Below are positions 16,861 through 26,161 of a DNA stretch of 64,000 nucleotides, piece after piece (positions within the stretch are counted from its first letter, which is position 1; every line of letters starts with the position of its first letter). The notes below the pieces were generated by a model that worked only from the letters and a program-made list of their open reading frames with translations, did not search any database and was not told the DNA's origin. A program made the position numbers and the translations under genes. The stretch comes from Nocardia sp. NBC_01503 (GTDB lineage Bacteria; Actinomycetota; Actinomycetes; Mycobacteriales; Mycobacteriaceae): contig NZ_CP109596.1 in assembly GCF_036327755.1 (NCBI RefSeq), positions 1,550,001-1,614,000 on the forward strand, written 5' to 3'.

Positions 16861-17463
16861 TCAGCGGCCGAGTTCGAGAAGCGAGTCGGGCTTGATCGAA
16901 ATCTCGAACGGCCGCTCCACCACCAGCAACTCGCCGCCCGTCACCACGCGGCCTTTGCCGTAGCGACCTTGTTCGAGGTCCAGCGCTTCGATCCGGAGCA
17001 CCGGGGAGAAGTCCACGATCCAGTAGTGCGGAATACCTGCTGCCGCATACTCGTCCCGTTTCGCTTTGCGATCATGCAACTCGCTGCCGCTGCGACGGGA
17101 AACGACCTCTGCGACCAGCAGCAGGTCAGCCGGGTCGATGAAGGTATCGCCCTCGGCCACACCCTCCCGTTCCGCCATGGCATCGAGGATGAATACATCC
17201 GGCTTGCGAATGCCCGACGGGAAGGTGAACTCGTACTCACCGCCGTCGATGAAGACATCGGCCTCAGCATTTCGAGCTGCTTCGATGAAGAGGTTCCGCA
17301 GACCCCGAGCGACCCGGTTATGACGCAGCGATGGTGACATCTTCTCGATCAACCACCCGTTCCACAGCTCGAAGCCCTTACCCTCATCCGGGCCTTTGTG
17401 CAGGTCGTCAGGAGTGTATGGGCCGTGGCCGAACGCCGCGCCGAAATCGAGTGCAGCGCTCAC
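16861..17463 (-). CDS. Uma2-family (DUF820) putative nuclease
   Basis: This is a 200-residue Uma2/DUF820 protein. Core elements are GFELWNGWLIEKMSPS, the acidic IRKPDVFIL, and LLLVAEVVSRRSGSELHDRKAKRDEYAAAGI, giving the D-ExV-K arrangement of the PD-(D/E)XK-like fold. GTG 17463 is preferred because GAGGAGG lies 5 bases upstream; ATG 17478 is an alternative. It is distantly related to the protein at 7175-7786. No linked toxin, antitoxin or integrase is seen. Confidence 0.8.
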   Translation of the reverse strand: MSAALDFGAAFGHGPYTPDDLHKGPDEGKGFELWNGWLIEKMSPSLRHNRVARGLRNLFIEAARNAEADVFIDGGEYEFTFPSGIRKPDVFILDAMAEREGVAEGDTFIDPADLLLVAEVVSRRSGSELHDRKAKRDEYAAAGIPHYWIVDFSPVLRIEALDLEQGRYGKGRVVTGGELLVVERPFEISIKPDSLLELGR

Positions 17464-17540
17464 GGCTCCTCCTCGCATGTACCGGCTGTGTACGAAGCTG
17501 ATGTGGCCAGCATAGACATCCAGAAGCTACAAGAAGATAC

Positions 17541-17562
17541 AAAGTAGTTTCGGAACTACTTC
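17541..17562 (-). terminator. Terminator at the end of the siderophore-binding lipoprotein gene
   Basis: AAGTAGTT and AACTACTT flank a TCGG-type loop and overlap the TAG stop codon of the 17556-18542 gene. On the minus strand the stem is followed by TTGTATCTTCTTGT, a modest T-rich tail. Confidence 0.55.
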
Positions 17563-18542
17563 GTGGCCTTCGCCAACGCTGGTTCGAGTTTGCCCAAGAG
17601 GTAGGGCAGGGAGAGCGCGGTGGGGTGGTTCAGGGCGCTCAACTCCTCGGCGGTGAGGAAGACGGTGGCGTTCTTCCGGACCGCGGGCAGGGTGGTGAAA
17701 CCGGGTAGGGCGCGGAAGGTTTCGTCCAGACCGGGCGAGTAGGCGGCCAGCAGGAGGTCGGCGTCGAGTTCGGGGGTGCGGGCGGGTGGGAGTTCGAGGC
17801 GGCCGGTGGGGTCGGTCAGGTGGGCGGGGATGGTCAGGCCGAGGTTGGCGAGGAGGGTGTTGGCCGGATCGGCCGGATCGGTGAAGACCATGAGCTGGGT
17901 GGGGGCGGAGAGCCAGGTGGTGGTGAAGGTCGCGGACTTCAGGGTGGGGTGGGTTCGGGGGATGGCCGCGATGCGGGCGTCGAGGGTGGTGATGAGCCGT
18001 TCGGCGGTATCGCCGCGGTGCAGGACCTTGGCCAGGGCGCGGAGCAGGTCGGGCCAGGGAGTGACGGCCGCCGGGGTCAGGCGCGGGATGGTGGGCGCGA
18101 TCCTGGTGAGGTCGGCGTAGGCGGCGGCGTCGGCGAGGATGGGGTCGGCCAGGATCAGATCGGGGTGCAGGGGCGCCAATTGGTCCGTCAGCGCGGCGGT
18201 GGTGTCGAGGGGCCTGGCGGATTTCAGGGTGGCGGGTTCCCAGGGCGGGGGCGCACTGCCCGGCGCGGTGAGGTCGTTGATGTAGGCGATCGGGGTGATG
18301 CCGAGCGACTGTGCGGTATCGAGCCATTGGTTGCCCAGGGCCACAATCCGTTCGGGGACGGTGGTGAGGGTGGTTTCACCGAAGGCGTGGGTGATGGTGA
18401 CGGGGCCGGGCGGGGGCCCGGACTCGACGGAACCGGTTGGTTCGTTGCTTTTCTCACACGCCGTGGAAATCACGGCAAAAAGGACGGCGAATACGGCCAG
18501 GATTGCCCGCTTTCGGGGCGCTGAGCTGCGGACCGACCTCAT
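17556..18542 (-). CDS. Iron-siderophore ABC transporter substrate-binding lipoprotein
   Basis: This is a 328-residue FecB/FepB-like periplasmic-type binding protein anchored by a lipobox (AVISTAC, Cys near residue 29). It has the class III binding-protein pattern: HAFGETTLTTVPERIVALG, WLDTAQSLGITPIAY, HPDLILADPIL, and a C-terminal NHPTALSLPYLLGKLEPAL. GGAGAGG precedes ATG 18542. It is transcribed divergently from the pseudo-A-domain gene, and an iron box lies between them (18613-18631), so both should be induced by iron limitation. It is a clear paralogue of the protein at 48016-48984. No permease or ATPase for uptake is adjacent. Confidence 0.88.
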   Translation of the reverse strand: MRSVRSSAPRKRAILAVFAVLFAVISTACEKSNEPTGSVESGPPPGPVTITHAFGETTLTTVPERIVALGNQWLDTAQSLGITPIAYINDLTAPGSAPPPWEPATLKSARPLDTTAALTDQLAPLHPDLILADPILADAAAYADLTRIAPTIPRLTPAAVTPWPDLLRALAKVLHRGDTAERLITTLDARIAAIPRTHPTLKSATFTTTWLSAPTQLMVFTDPADPANTLLANLGLTIPAHLTDPTGRLELPPARTPELDADLLLAAYSPGLDETFRALPGFTTLPAVRKNATVFLTAEELSALNHPTALSLPYLLGKLEPALAKATK

Positions 18543-18612
18543 TGCTGCCTCTCCGTCGAAAGCTGTTGCCGGTTCGATCCCCGATGGGACTGCCTATTGT
18601 GTCCTGCGTCGA

Positions 18613-18631
18613 TTAGGTTAGGGTTGCATAA
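18613..18631. promoter_or_regulatory. DtxR/IdeR-type iron box
   Basis: TTAGGTTAGGGTTGCATAA matches 15 of 19 bases of the palindromic consensus TTAGGTTAGGCTAACCTAA, with a perfect left half. It lies between divergent starts at 18542 and 18655, suggesting shared iron repression. Confidence 0.75.
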
Positions 18632-18654
18632 GTAATTGTTCGGGGGTGCTAGCG

Positions 18655-19776
18655 ATGGAGCCTTGGGTGCCGGAGAGTCTGTCCGCGGTGCAGCGGCATC
18701 GACTCGTGGACGAATGGGCCAACGGAGTCGAACTGTACGACGTGCCCTCGGTGGAATCGCTGATCGAATGCGGGCGTCGCGTGCCCATTCTGCGCACCGC
18801 GGTGCGGCATGGCGGTCACATCCTCACCTATGCCGAGCTCTTCGGACGGCTCGACGGCGGCGCCATCGGTACCGCCGGACCCAGTCTGGACGGTCTGGCC
18901 ACGCTGCTGTGCGATATCGCCGAAGCCGCGCAGACCGATTCGACCCTCGACTTCGGCGCGTCGGGCATCTCGCTGAGCCCGGACGCACTGGCCGCCGCCG
19001 CGGACGATCGCCGCGCGGTGGTCGCCGATCACCGTGAGACCCGGATCGATCGGGCCTTCGGCTCGGCCGATGTGCGGCTCTTCGCCACCCGCTGGGATTG
19101 TGCGGATGCCGCGGTCGAGCTGCTCGCCGCACTCGCCGACGGCGCGACCCTGGTGCTGGCCACCGCGGCGCAGCGCGATGATCCGGTGGCGCTGGCCGAA
19201 CTCATCTCCACCTGCGCGGCCACCCATGTGGTGGCGCCGGTCGCGATCCTGTCCCGCCTGGCCGATCGGCCGGCTCCGGCGCTGCCCTCGGTGCGACGCT
19301 GGGATGTCACCGGAACCGCGTGCCCGGCAGTGCTTTCCGGGCTGCTGCGCGCCATCGCCCCCGGTTCGGTGGCCGGATTCGCCTACAGCGCAGCGGAGTA
19401 CGCGGGCGTCGCCGCGCGCGGACCGCTCGATGGTTCGGGCCGGGTGCGGCCGATTCCGGGTGCGCGACTGCTGGTACTGGACGAGTCACTGAACGTGGTC
19501 ACCCCCGGCGAGACCGGCGATGTGTACCTCGGCGGCGCGGCGCTCGCCGCGAACGCACCCGGGTTCGTCTCGGACCCGTTCGCCACCGGAAACCTCTGTG
19601 GCACAGGCGCGCGCGGACATTGGACCGCCGACGGCTGGCTGGTCTTCGACGCGGCCACTCCCGTCGAGGCGGCCACCGCCCTGGTCACGGCCGATTCCAT
19701 GGACGCGGTCAGCGCGGCCACCGCCTCCGATCGGATCGCTTCCGGCGCGGATGGCGAAGTCGGTTACGCCGCCTGA
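18655..19776 (+). CDS. Decayed stand-alone NRPS adenylation-domain-like protein
   Basis: This is a 373-residue protein that reads as a shrunken NRPS adenylation domain. It begins like a C-to-A linker (LSAVQRHRLVDEWANG, then GGHILTYAELFGRLDGG). It later shows VVAPVAILSRLADR, LPSVRRWDVTGTACP and VLDESLNVVTPGETGDVYLGGAALA, all in A-domain order. The ATP-binding SGTTGxPKG loop is absent, the YGPTE position is unrecognisable and YRTGDL has become GHWTADG. There is no carrier or thioesterase domain. ATG 18655 with GGGGG upstream is preferred to GTG 18646. Base composition and the uninterrupted frame argue that it is expressed, not a random pseudogene; the iron box supports that. Adenylation activity is unlikely. 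Confidence 0.68.
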   Translation: MEPWVPESLSAVQRHRLVDEWANGVELYDVPSVESLIECGRRVPILRTAVRHGGHILTYAELFGRLDGGAIGTAGPSLDGLATLLCDIAEAAQTDSTLDFGASGISLSPDALAAAADDRRAVVADHRETRIDRAFGSADVRLFATRWDCADAAVELLAALADGATLVLATAAQRDDPVALAELISTCAATHVVAPVAILSRLADRPAPALPSVRRWDVTGTACPAVLSGLLRAIAPGSVAGFAYSAAEYAGVAARGPLDGSGRVRPIPGARLLVLDESLNVVTPGETGDVYLGGAALAANAPGFVSDPFATGNLCGTGARGHWTADGWLVFDAATPVEAATALVTADSMDAVSAATASDRIASGADGEVGYAA

Positions 19777-20191
19777 ACTTTCCACCAATAAACACCGGAA
19801 CACCTTCGATCCGCACTGCGAATGTGATTCGCGGCGATATTGTGGAAATCACCCAATGGCCGCCGAGCGCGAGGACGCGCCCGGGGTGCCTGAAATCCGG
19901 TCGCACCGTGCAGAAACGACGGTGACACCTCTCGCAATGGTGCTGGAGTCGTCCACGCCGAATCTTTGTATGTTGTCGCCGAATCCACAGGCATCGGCCG
20001 GTGCGATGATCACCAGGCGTTCAAGAACTCGAGCGTGCTGTCGGACCTGACAAACCGGTTCACCACGCTACGACGCGAAGGTGAACCGGTCGTCCACTGC
20101 GGCACAGTCGCTTTCGATCTTCAACCGGAGTCGGCCGCCCATGTCGAAGCCCGAGAATCCGGGCCTCGATGGTGTTCCGGAAGGAGTGGCC
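19777..20191. other. 415-base intergenic region
   Basis: No convincing gene, RNA or iron box is seen. It separates the pseudo-A-domain gene from the glycosyltransferase gene and presumably holds the promoter of the latter. An in-frame extension of the glycosyltransferase to 20081 lacks a ribosome-binding site. Confidence 0.4.
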
Positions 20192-21364
20192 ATGAGTGCC
20201 AAGCTGCTGCACATCGCGATGGTTGTGCCCCCGTACTTCGATATTCCGCCCAAGGCATACGGCGGCGTCGAGGCTGTTGTCGCCGATCTGGTGGATGCCC
20301 TGGTCGATCGCGGGCATCAGGTGACACTGCTGGGCGCGGGTGTGAACGGCACGCGCGGGCAGCTGATTCCGCTGTGGGATCGGATTCAGGCCGATCGACT
20401 CGGCGACCCTTTTCCGGAGGTGGTGCACGCCCTGAAGGTTCGGCGAGCATTGGAGAAACTGGCGGCGACCGGCCTGGATGTGGTGCACGACCACACCTTC
20501 GCGGGCGCGTTGAATACACCGGTCTACCGCGATCTGGGCCTGCCGACGGTGGTGACGGTGCACGGTCCGGTGAACGGCGATCCGTACCTGTACTACAGCG
20601 AACTCGGCGAGGAGGCGCAGCTGGTGGCGATCAGTGACCGCCAGCGCGCGCTCGCACCGGATCTGAATTGGGTTGGCCGCGTACACAATGCACTCCGTGT
20701 CGACGATTGGCCCTACCGCGAGGAGAAGGACGACTACGCTCTCTTCCTGGGTCGGTTCACCGAGGACAAAGCGCCGCATCTGGCGCTGGAGGCCGCGCAT
20801 GCCGCCGATATCCCGCTGATACTCGCCGGAAAATGCGCCGAACCGCCCGAACTGCACTATTTCGACACTGCGGTAAGGCCATTGCTCACCGAGCGCGATC
20901 ACATGTTCGGTATGGCCGATGCAGTGGCCAAACGTGCATTGCTCGCCGGGGCGCGCTGCCTGCTGTTCCCGGTCCGCTGGGAGGAACCGTTCGGCATGGT
21001 GATGATCGAGGCGATGGTGTGCGGTACCCCCGTGGTGGCATTGCGCGGTGGTGCGGTCGCCGAGGTGATCGTCGACGGTGTCACCGGTCGCATCTGCGAC
21101 GATCCGTCCGAATTGGCCACGGCCGTCAAGGAAGTGCAGACCTATGATCCGGCCGCCATGCGCGCGCATGTGGTCGAGCGTTTCGGCGCGGACACCCTCG
21201 GGCGCGGGTACGAGGAGATCTATCAGCGCGTGGTCCGCGGGTATCGACCGCGCCGCGTGGGTCTCGCCTCCACCATGCACGGCTGGTCCGCCAACCCCGC
21301 GCGCGAGTCCCTGCCCGCGCCGCAGCGTTCGGCGGGTGTCGGGCCGGGGCGGAGCTCCGGATAG
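20192..21364 (+). CDS. Family-4 glycosyltransferase
   Basis: This is a 390-residue GT-B fold glycosyltransferase. The N-terminal domain carries the GT4 acceptor-side loop VVPPYFDIPPKAYGGVEAVV. The donor domain shows ALFLGRFTEDKAPHLALEAA and RWEEPFGMVMIEAMVCGTPVVAL, with the EX7E motif (E-PFGMVMIE) that binds the sugar nucleotide. GAAGGAG precedes ATG 20192. A glycogen-debranching-type hydrolase follows after 27 bases, so the pair may act on alpha-glucan or a related storage or capsular sugar. No feature ties it to siderophore synthesis besides location. Confidence 0.87.
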   Translation: MSAKLLHIAMVVPPYFDIPPKAYGGVEAVVADLVDALVDRGHQVTLLGAGVNGTRGQLIPLWDRIQADRLGDPFPEVVHALKVRRALEKLAATGLDVVHDHTFAGALNTPVYRDLGLPTVVTVHGPVNGDPYLYYSELGEEAQLVAISDRQRALAPDLNWVGRVHNALRVDDWPYREEKDDYALFLGRFTEDKAPHLALEAAHAADIPLILAGKCAEPPELHYFDTAVRPLLTERDHMFGMADAVAKRALLAGARCLLFPVRWEEPFGMVMIEAMVCGTPVVALRGGAVAEVIVDGVTGRICDDPSELATAVKEVQTYDPAAMRAHVVERFGADTLGRGYEEIYQRVVRGYRPRRVGLASTMHGWSANPARESLPAPQRSAGVGPGRSSG

Positions 21365-21391
21365 ACCACATCATCGAAGGGAAGAGTCTGA

Positions 21392-23518
21392 GTGAGTGAA
21401 GAAGTCCCGACCGTGCTCAATGGCGGTGAACCGGCCGCGCTGGGCGGTACCGGCGGTGCGGTGACACTGGTGGAGGGCAGTACGTTCTGTCTGTCGGATC
21501 GGCTCGGCGATGTCGAGCCGGGCACTCCGAACGGACTGTTCTTCCGTGACGCCCGAGTGCTGTCCCGCTGGGAGTTGCGACTGGACGGGCAGCGGCCGGA
21601 GCCGCTGTCGGTATTGAGCCCGGAGGCCTTCACCGCCCGGTTCATACTGCGCCGGCCTCCCCGGGCCGGCGCAGCGGACAGCACGGTTCTCATTGTGCGA
21701 GAACGATTGGTAGCCGATGGTCTTCGGGAAACCATCACGGTGGAGAATATGGGCCGCGAAACCACGGCGGTGGATCTGCAATTGCTGATCGACGCCGATT
21801 TCGTGGATCTGTTCGCGGTCAAGGAGGGGCGTACCGCGAGTGCGCGCGCCGAGATTCTGGTCGCCGATCTGGAGCTGCTACTAAACGACCGGTCGGATCG
21901 TTCGCGGGGTCTGTCGATCTCCTCCTCGGAAACGCCAGTGGTGCTTCCGGGTTCGCTGTCCTGGCGGGCCGTGGTGCCCGCCGGGGGCAGTTGGCAGACC
22001 GAGATCATGGCCCAACCCACCATGAGCAACCCGGCCGGTCACTCCCCCCTGCGACCCGGCGAGCATTTCGAATTCAGTGAACCGAGCCGCAAGATCGCGG
22101 CGTGGCGCGATACCGCCACGAATATCACCTCCACCGATCCGCAGTTGGCATTGGTGCTGGCGCGCACCGAAAGTGATCTGGGCGCACTGCGAATCCACGA
22201 TGACAGTCGTGGCGGGCGGCCCTTCGTGGCGGCCGGTGCGCCCTGGTTCATGACCCTGTTCGGCCGCGATTCGCTGCTCACCGCGTGGATGGCGCTGCCG
22301 CTGGATGTCGGGCTCGCCCTCGGCACCATGCAGCAGCTGGCCGAGATGCAGGGACAGCGGGTGGATCCCATGACCGAGGAGGAACCGGGTCGCATCATGC
22401 ACGAGATGCGGCGCGGTCCGGCCTCGGGTGCGGTGCTGGGCGGTGAGACGTACTACGGAACCGTGGACGCCACACCGCTTTTCGTCATGCTGCTGGCGCA
22501 GGCGCGGCGCTGGGGTGCGGAGACCGAGGCGGTGCGGGCGCTGCTGCCCGCCGCCGATGCCGCGCTGGCGTGGATCGCGGATTACGCGGATCGCGATGGT
22601 GACGGGTTCGTCGAGTATCGGCGCGCCACCGATCGCGGGCTCATCAATCAGGGCTGGAAGGACAGCTTCGACGGAATCAATGACGCGGCCGGACATCTGC
22701 CGGAGCCGCCGATCGCACTCTGCGAGGTGCAGGGATACGCGTACGCCGCACTGTTGGCCCGTGCGGAGCTGGCCGAGGAGTTCGGGGACGGGACCACGGC
22801 CGGACATCTGCGCGATCGCGCCGCCGAGCTGCGCACCAAATTCGCCGAGGCGTTCTGGCTGCCCGAGAAGGGCTGGTTCGCGGTTGCTTTGGATGGCCAT
22901 AAACGCAAACTGGACGCACTCACCAGCAATATCGGCCACTGTCTTTGGTCGGGCATCGTCTCGGACGAGCATGCCGCGGAGGTGATCAAGAAGCTCTCCT
23001 CCGCGGATATGGACACCGGATTCGGTTTGCGCACACTCTCTTCCGCGATGGGTGCGTTCAATCCCATGAGTTACCACAATGGTTCGGTCTGGCCGCATGA
23101 CACCGCGATAGTCGTCGCCGGGCTGCTGCGGTACCGGCATCTTCCCGGGGCCGTCGAATTGGCGACCCGGCTCGCGGAGGGCCTGCTCGACGCGGCGGGC
23201 AGCTTCGGTGGGCGGCTGCCCGAATTGTTCTGCGGTTTCCCGCGATCCAAGTTCGCCGCACCGGTCCCCTACCCGACCTCCTGCTCCCCGCAGGCGTGGG
23301 CCAGCGCCGCGCCGCTGCTGCTGGTCCGGTCATTCCTGGGGCTGGATCCGGATATCCCCCGGCGCACCCTCACGGTGCTGCCCCACCTGCCCGAACGCTG
23401 GGGGCGGGTGGAGCTCACCGATCTGCGGCTCGGCGGCGCGGTCATCGATCTGGTGGTGGAGGGTGACCGGGTCACCGCCTCCAACCTCCCCGACGACTGG
23501 CGGTTGATCACGCACTGA
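21392..23518 (+). CDS. Amylo-alpha-1,6-glucosidase-like glycogen debranching protein
   Basis: This 708-residue protein has an N-terminal GDE_N-type beta-sandwich (about 20-215, STFCLSDRLGDVEPG, NGLFFRDARVLSRW). A C-terminal (alpha/alpha)6 catalytic barrel follows (about 260-690), with WFMTLFGRDSLLTAWM, GWKDSFDGINDAAGH and MSYHNGSVWPHDTAIV, the conserved acidic motifs of glycoside hydrolase family 63/133-like debranching enzymes. The start is GTG 21392, after GAAGGGAAGAG. It is coupled to the glycosyltransferase. It probably trims alpha-1,6 branches or a related alpha-glucan; the exact substrate is uncertain. Confidence 0.85.
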   Translation: MSEEVPTVLNGGEPAALGGTGGAVTLVEGSTFCLSDRLGDVEPGTPNGLFFRDARVLSRWELRLDGQRPEPLSVLSPEAFTARFILRRPPRAGAADSTVLIVRERLVADGLRETITVENMGRETTAVDLQLLIDADFVDLFAVKEGRTASARAEILVADLELLLNDRSDRSRGLSISSSETPVVLPGSLSWRAVVPAGGSWQTEIMAQPTMSNPAGHSPLRPGEHFEFSEPSRKIAAWRDTATNITSTDPQLALVLARTESDLGALRIHDDSRGGRPFVAAGAPWFMTLFGRDSLLTAWMALPLDVGLALGTMQQLAEMQGQRVDPMTEEEPGRIMHEMRRGPASGAVLGGETYYGTVDATPLFVMLLAQARRWGAETEAVRALLPAADAALAWIADYADRDGDGFVEYRRATDRGLINQGWKDSFDGINDAAGHLPEPPIALCEVQGYAYAALLARAELAEEFGDGTTAGHLRDRAAELRTKFAEAFWLPEKGWFAVALDGHKRKLDALTSNIGHCLWSGIVSDEHAAEVIKKLSSADMDTGFGLRTLSSAMGAFNPMSYHNGSVWPHDTAIVVAGLLRYRHLPGAVELATRLAEGLLDAAGSFGGRLPELFCGFPRSKFAAPVPYPTSCSPQAWASAAPLLLVRSFLGLDPDIPRRTLTVLPHLPERWGRVELTDLRLGGAVIDLVVEGDRVTASNLPDDWRLITH

Positions 23519-23542
23519 CGGCTCGAATCCGATACCGACGGT

Positions 23543-24376
23543 TCAGCTTTCGGCCGCGGCGCGATAGCCGCGCACGGCCAGCACGCCGAAGACGGCGGCC
23601 AGTCCGAGTGACCACGCCGCCGTCTGAAGCAGCGGGGTGGCGACCGGACCGCCCAGGATGAAGCCGCGCATGGCTTCGATCGCACAGCTCATGGGCTGGG
23701 CGCGGACCATGGGCTGGATAAGCCCCGGGTAGTTGTCCAGGGGGACGAAGCCGGAGTTGAAGAACATGCCGATCAATACGACTATGGCGGCCAATTGGAC
23801 CACCTTGTCGCCGATTCGGCTGACGCCCACCAGGATTACCGCGGGGGTGAAACCGGCGATGACCAGGACAGGAACGGCCAGGACGCCGAAGAGACCCGGC
23901 CAGCCCTGCTGGAAGCGCAGGCCCAGCAGCAGACCGATCAGCACCACCGCGAGGGTGACCACGGCGGCGCGAACGCATTCGGCGAGCAGGCGGCCGAGCA
24001 TTCCGGCGGAGCGGTGGATGGGCAGCACCCAGAAGCGGCGCAGTAGACCGCTCCGGCGTTCGCCGTAGAGGGACAGGCCGGTACCCATCGCGCCGTACAT
24101 GGCTCCGGCGACGGCGATCATGGGGACGAAACCGTAGATGGGATCGGCGTCCGAGGACAGCCCCAGCGAGCGGTCCAGGACCAGATCGAACATGAGCAGC
24201 AGCAGGACCGGGAGAACCAGGGTGCTGGTCATCACCTCCTGCTGGCGGGACCAGCGGCGCAACAGGCGGCCGGTCTCGATCAGCAGCTGGCTCGGGAGTG
24301 AACCGGAGGTCGCCGGAACCGACTGCGTCATAGGAGGTTCGGGCCGGGTGGCAATGGCGGTTGTTTCCGGGGTCAT
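23543..24376 (-). CDS. ABC-2 type permease (DrrB/DrrC-like)
   Basis: This is a 277-residue membrane protein with about six hydrophobic helices and the ABC-2 family signature GLRFQQGWPG ... FFNSGFVPLDNYPGLIQPM. It is the second permease of an exporter; its ATG overlaps the stop of the preceding permease gene. The position at the 3' end of the siderophore operon suggests export of the product. Longer upstream frames overlap the previous gene and are rejected. It ends 24 bases from the convergent debranching-enzyme gene. Confidence 0.85.
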   Translation of the reverse strand: MTPETTAIATRPEPPMTQSVPATSGSLPSQLLIETGRLLRRWSRQQEVMTSTLVLPVLLLLMFDLVLDRSLGLSSDADPIYGFVPMIAVAGAMYGAMGTGLSLYGERRSGLLRRFWVLPIHRSAGMLGRLLAECVRAAVVTLAVVLIGLLLGLRFQQGWPGLFGVLAVPVLVIAGFTPAVILVGVSRIGDKVVQLAAIVVLIGMFFNSGFVPLDNYPGLIQPMVRAQPMSCAIEAMRGFILGGPVATPLLQTAAWSLGLAAVFGVLAVRGYRAAAES

Positions 24377-25143
24377 GCGCGTCGTCCTTCCGCACGAGTC
24401 GCCAGGACCGCGCCCACGATCAGCAGACCCGCGATCCACAGGGCGGCCACCCCGAGTTCGGAGGGATAGCGGCCGTCGGCGAGGCCGCGCAGGGCCGAAG
24501 TCACCTGGGAGACGGGTTGATTGCGGGCCCAGCCTTGTATCCAGCCTGGAAAACCCTCGGCGGGCACGAATCCGGTGGAGGTCATGATCAGCAGCAGCTG
24601 GGGTACGAACAGCACGGTGCCGCCGAGCTCGGGATTGCGGGTTGCGGTGCCCAGCGCGTCCGCCGCGATCACCACGGCGGCCCCGAAAGCCAGTGCCACC
24701 AGCACGAATACCAGTGCGGTCAGCGGATCGTGGAACCGGAAACCGAAGGCCGTGCCCACCACCAGCGCACTGGTGAGCGCGGCACAACCGCGCAGCAGAT
24801 TCGCGGACATGCGCGCGGCCACCGGCACCCACGGACGCACCGGCAGCGACCGCAATCGAGTGGCCATACCGCCCGCGACCTCGCGCCCGGCCCGGTCGGC
24901 GGCGAACATGGCGGTGAAGAACATGGCGTACACCGCGACCAGCGGCAGCAGATACTGCGCGAAGTCGATTCCGGTGGCGGACATGGATTTACGCAGTGGA
25001 ATGTAGAAGCAGATGTAGATGGCGACCGGCGCCGCCAGGGCGAGCATCACATCGCCCTCGCGGAGCGCGGCGCGAACGCCACGCTCGCTCAAGGCAGACC
25101 ATTGCAGCCCGGCCGGAACACGTTCGACAGCGACCTGATTCAT
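24373..25143 (-). CDS. ABC-2 type permease (DrrB-like)
   Basis: This is a 256-residue permease with about six membrane helices and the conserved STGFVPAEGFPGWIQGWARNQPVS segment typical of DrrB-type multidrug/lipid exporters. ATG 25143 (MNQVAVERVPAG) overlaps the stop of the ATPase gene by 4 bases, showing tight coupling. It probably forms a heterodimer with the next permease. Family members export daunorubicin or phthiocerol lipids; a siderophore role is inferred from the operon. Confidence 0.85.
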   Translation of the reverse strand: MNQVAVERVPAGLQWSALSERGVRAALREGDVMLALAAPVAIYICFYIPLRKSMSATGIDFAQYLLPLVAVYAMFFTAMFAADRAGREVAGGMATRLRSLPVRPWVPVAARMSANLLRGCAALTSALVVGTAFGFRFHDPLTALVFVLVALAFGAAVVIAADALGTATRNPELGGTVLFVPQLLLIMTSTGFVPAEGFPGWIQGWARNQPVSQVTSALRGLADGRYPSELGVAALWIAGLLIVGAVLATRAEGRRA

Positions 25144-26117
25144 GCCGACGCCTCCGCCTGGGCGGGCTTGGTCAGTTCGATGAAGACCTCGTCGAGGGAG
25201 GGGCGGCGCAGGGCGATATCGATCAATTCGATGCCGCCGCTGTTGATTCGGTGCAGGGCCTCGGTGAGGGTGGCGGCACCATCGGGAGCGGGCAGGCAGA
25301 CGCGGTCGGCGGAGTCCGCGACGGTGACCTCGCCCAGGCCGGAGAGGGCGGCGGCCAGGCGGGGGACGTCGGCGGCGTCGACGGGGACCACCTCGCAGTA
25401 GCTCGAGCCCGAGCGGGCTTTGAGTTGGTCGGCGGTGCCCTCGGCGATGACGGTGCCCTGGTCCACGACAATGATGTTGTCGCTCAGCGCATCCGCCTCC
25501 TCCAGGTACTGGGTGGTGAGCAGGACCGTCACGCCCTGGCGTTTGAGGTCGCGCACCAGGGCCCACAGGCTCTGGCGGCTGACCGGGTCCAGGCCGGTGG
25601 TGGGTTCGTCGAGGAAGACCACGCGCGGTGGGCGCACCAGACCGCAGGCGATATCGATGCGGCGGCGCATACCGCCGGAGTACTGACCGACGCGGCGGTC
25701 CGCGGCCTCGGTGAGGGTGAACTGTTCCAGCAGTTCGTCCGCGCGCGCCCGCGCCTGTGTGCGGCGCAGGCCGAGCAGGCGGGCGAAGAGGACGAGATTC
25801 TCACGGCCGGTGAGCATTTCGTCCAGGGCCGCGTATTGGCCGGTCAACATGATGGAGGCGCGCACCTCGGCGGGCTGGCGCATCACGTCGTAACCCGCCA
25901 CCACCGCCCGGCCCGCATCGGGCTGCACCAGGGTGGACAGCACCGAGACCGTGGTGGTCTTACCCGCGCCATTGGGTCCGAGCACACCCAGCACGCTGCC
26001 CGCGGGTGCGGTGAAGCTGATGCCCCGTAGGGCTCGCACCGCCCCGAAGGATTTCTGCACGGAATCGACGACGATCGCGTCCTGCGGTTCGGGCACCGTG
26101 TTCTCCATCCTCGTCAT
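25140..26117 (-). CDS. DrrA-like ABC exporter ATPase
   Basis: This is a 325-residue ATPase. Motifs: Walker A GPNGAGKTTT near residue 45, ABC signature YSGGMRRRIDIA near 145, and Walker B VVFLDEPTTGLDP near 170. The C-terminal extension (DUF4162-like, LRRPSLDEVFIELT) is typical of DrrA. ATG 26117 is preferred (MTRMENTV); ATG 26108 is possible. It follows the AT-KR-ACP gene by 44 bases and begins the exporter part of the operon. Confidence 0.9.
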   Translation of the reverse strand: MTRMENTVPEPQDAIVVDSVQKSFGAVRALRGISFTAPAGSVLGVLGPNGAGKTTTVSVLSTLVQPDAGRAVVAGYDVMRQPAEVRASIMLTGQYAALDEMLTGRENLVLFARLLGLRRTQARARADELLEQFTLTEAADRRVGQYSGGMRRRIDIACGLVRPPRVVFLDEPTTGLDPVSRQSLWALVRDLKRQGVTVLLTTQYLEEADALSDNIIVVDQGTVIAEGTADQLKARSGSSYCEVVPVDAADVPRLAAALSGLGEVTVADSADRVCLPAPDGAATLTEALHRINSGGIELIDIALRRPSLDEVFIELTKPAQAEASA

Positions 26118-26161
26118 TCGGGTATTCCCCCCTGCTTCCTTCGTATTTCGGCGATGTGCGA

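Noticed and set aside
18655..19776. Calling the pseudo-A gene a salicylate-AMP ligase (MbtA-like)
   Set aside because: It begins with an NRPS C-to-A linker and lacks the ATP-binding loop, so it cannot be a normal aryl-acid activating enzyme.
19777..20191. An extension of the glycosyltransferase to 20081
   Set aside because: The extra 37 codons lack a ribosome-binding site and family similarity, whereas ATG 20192 has GAAGGAG upstream.
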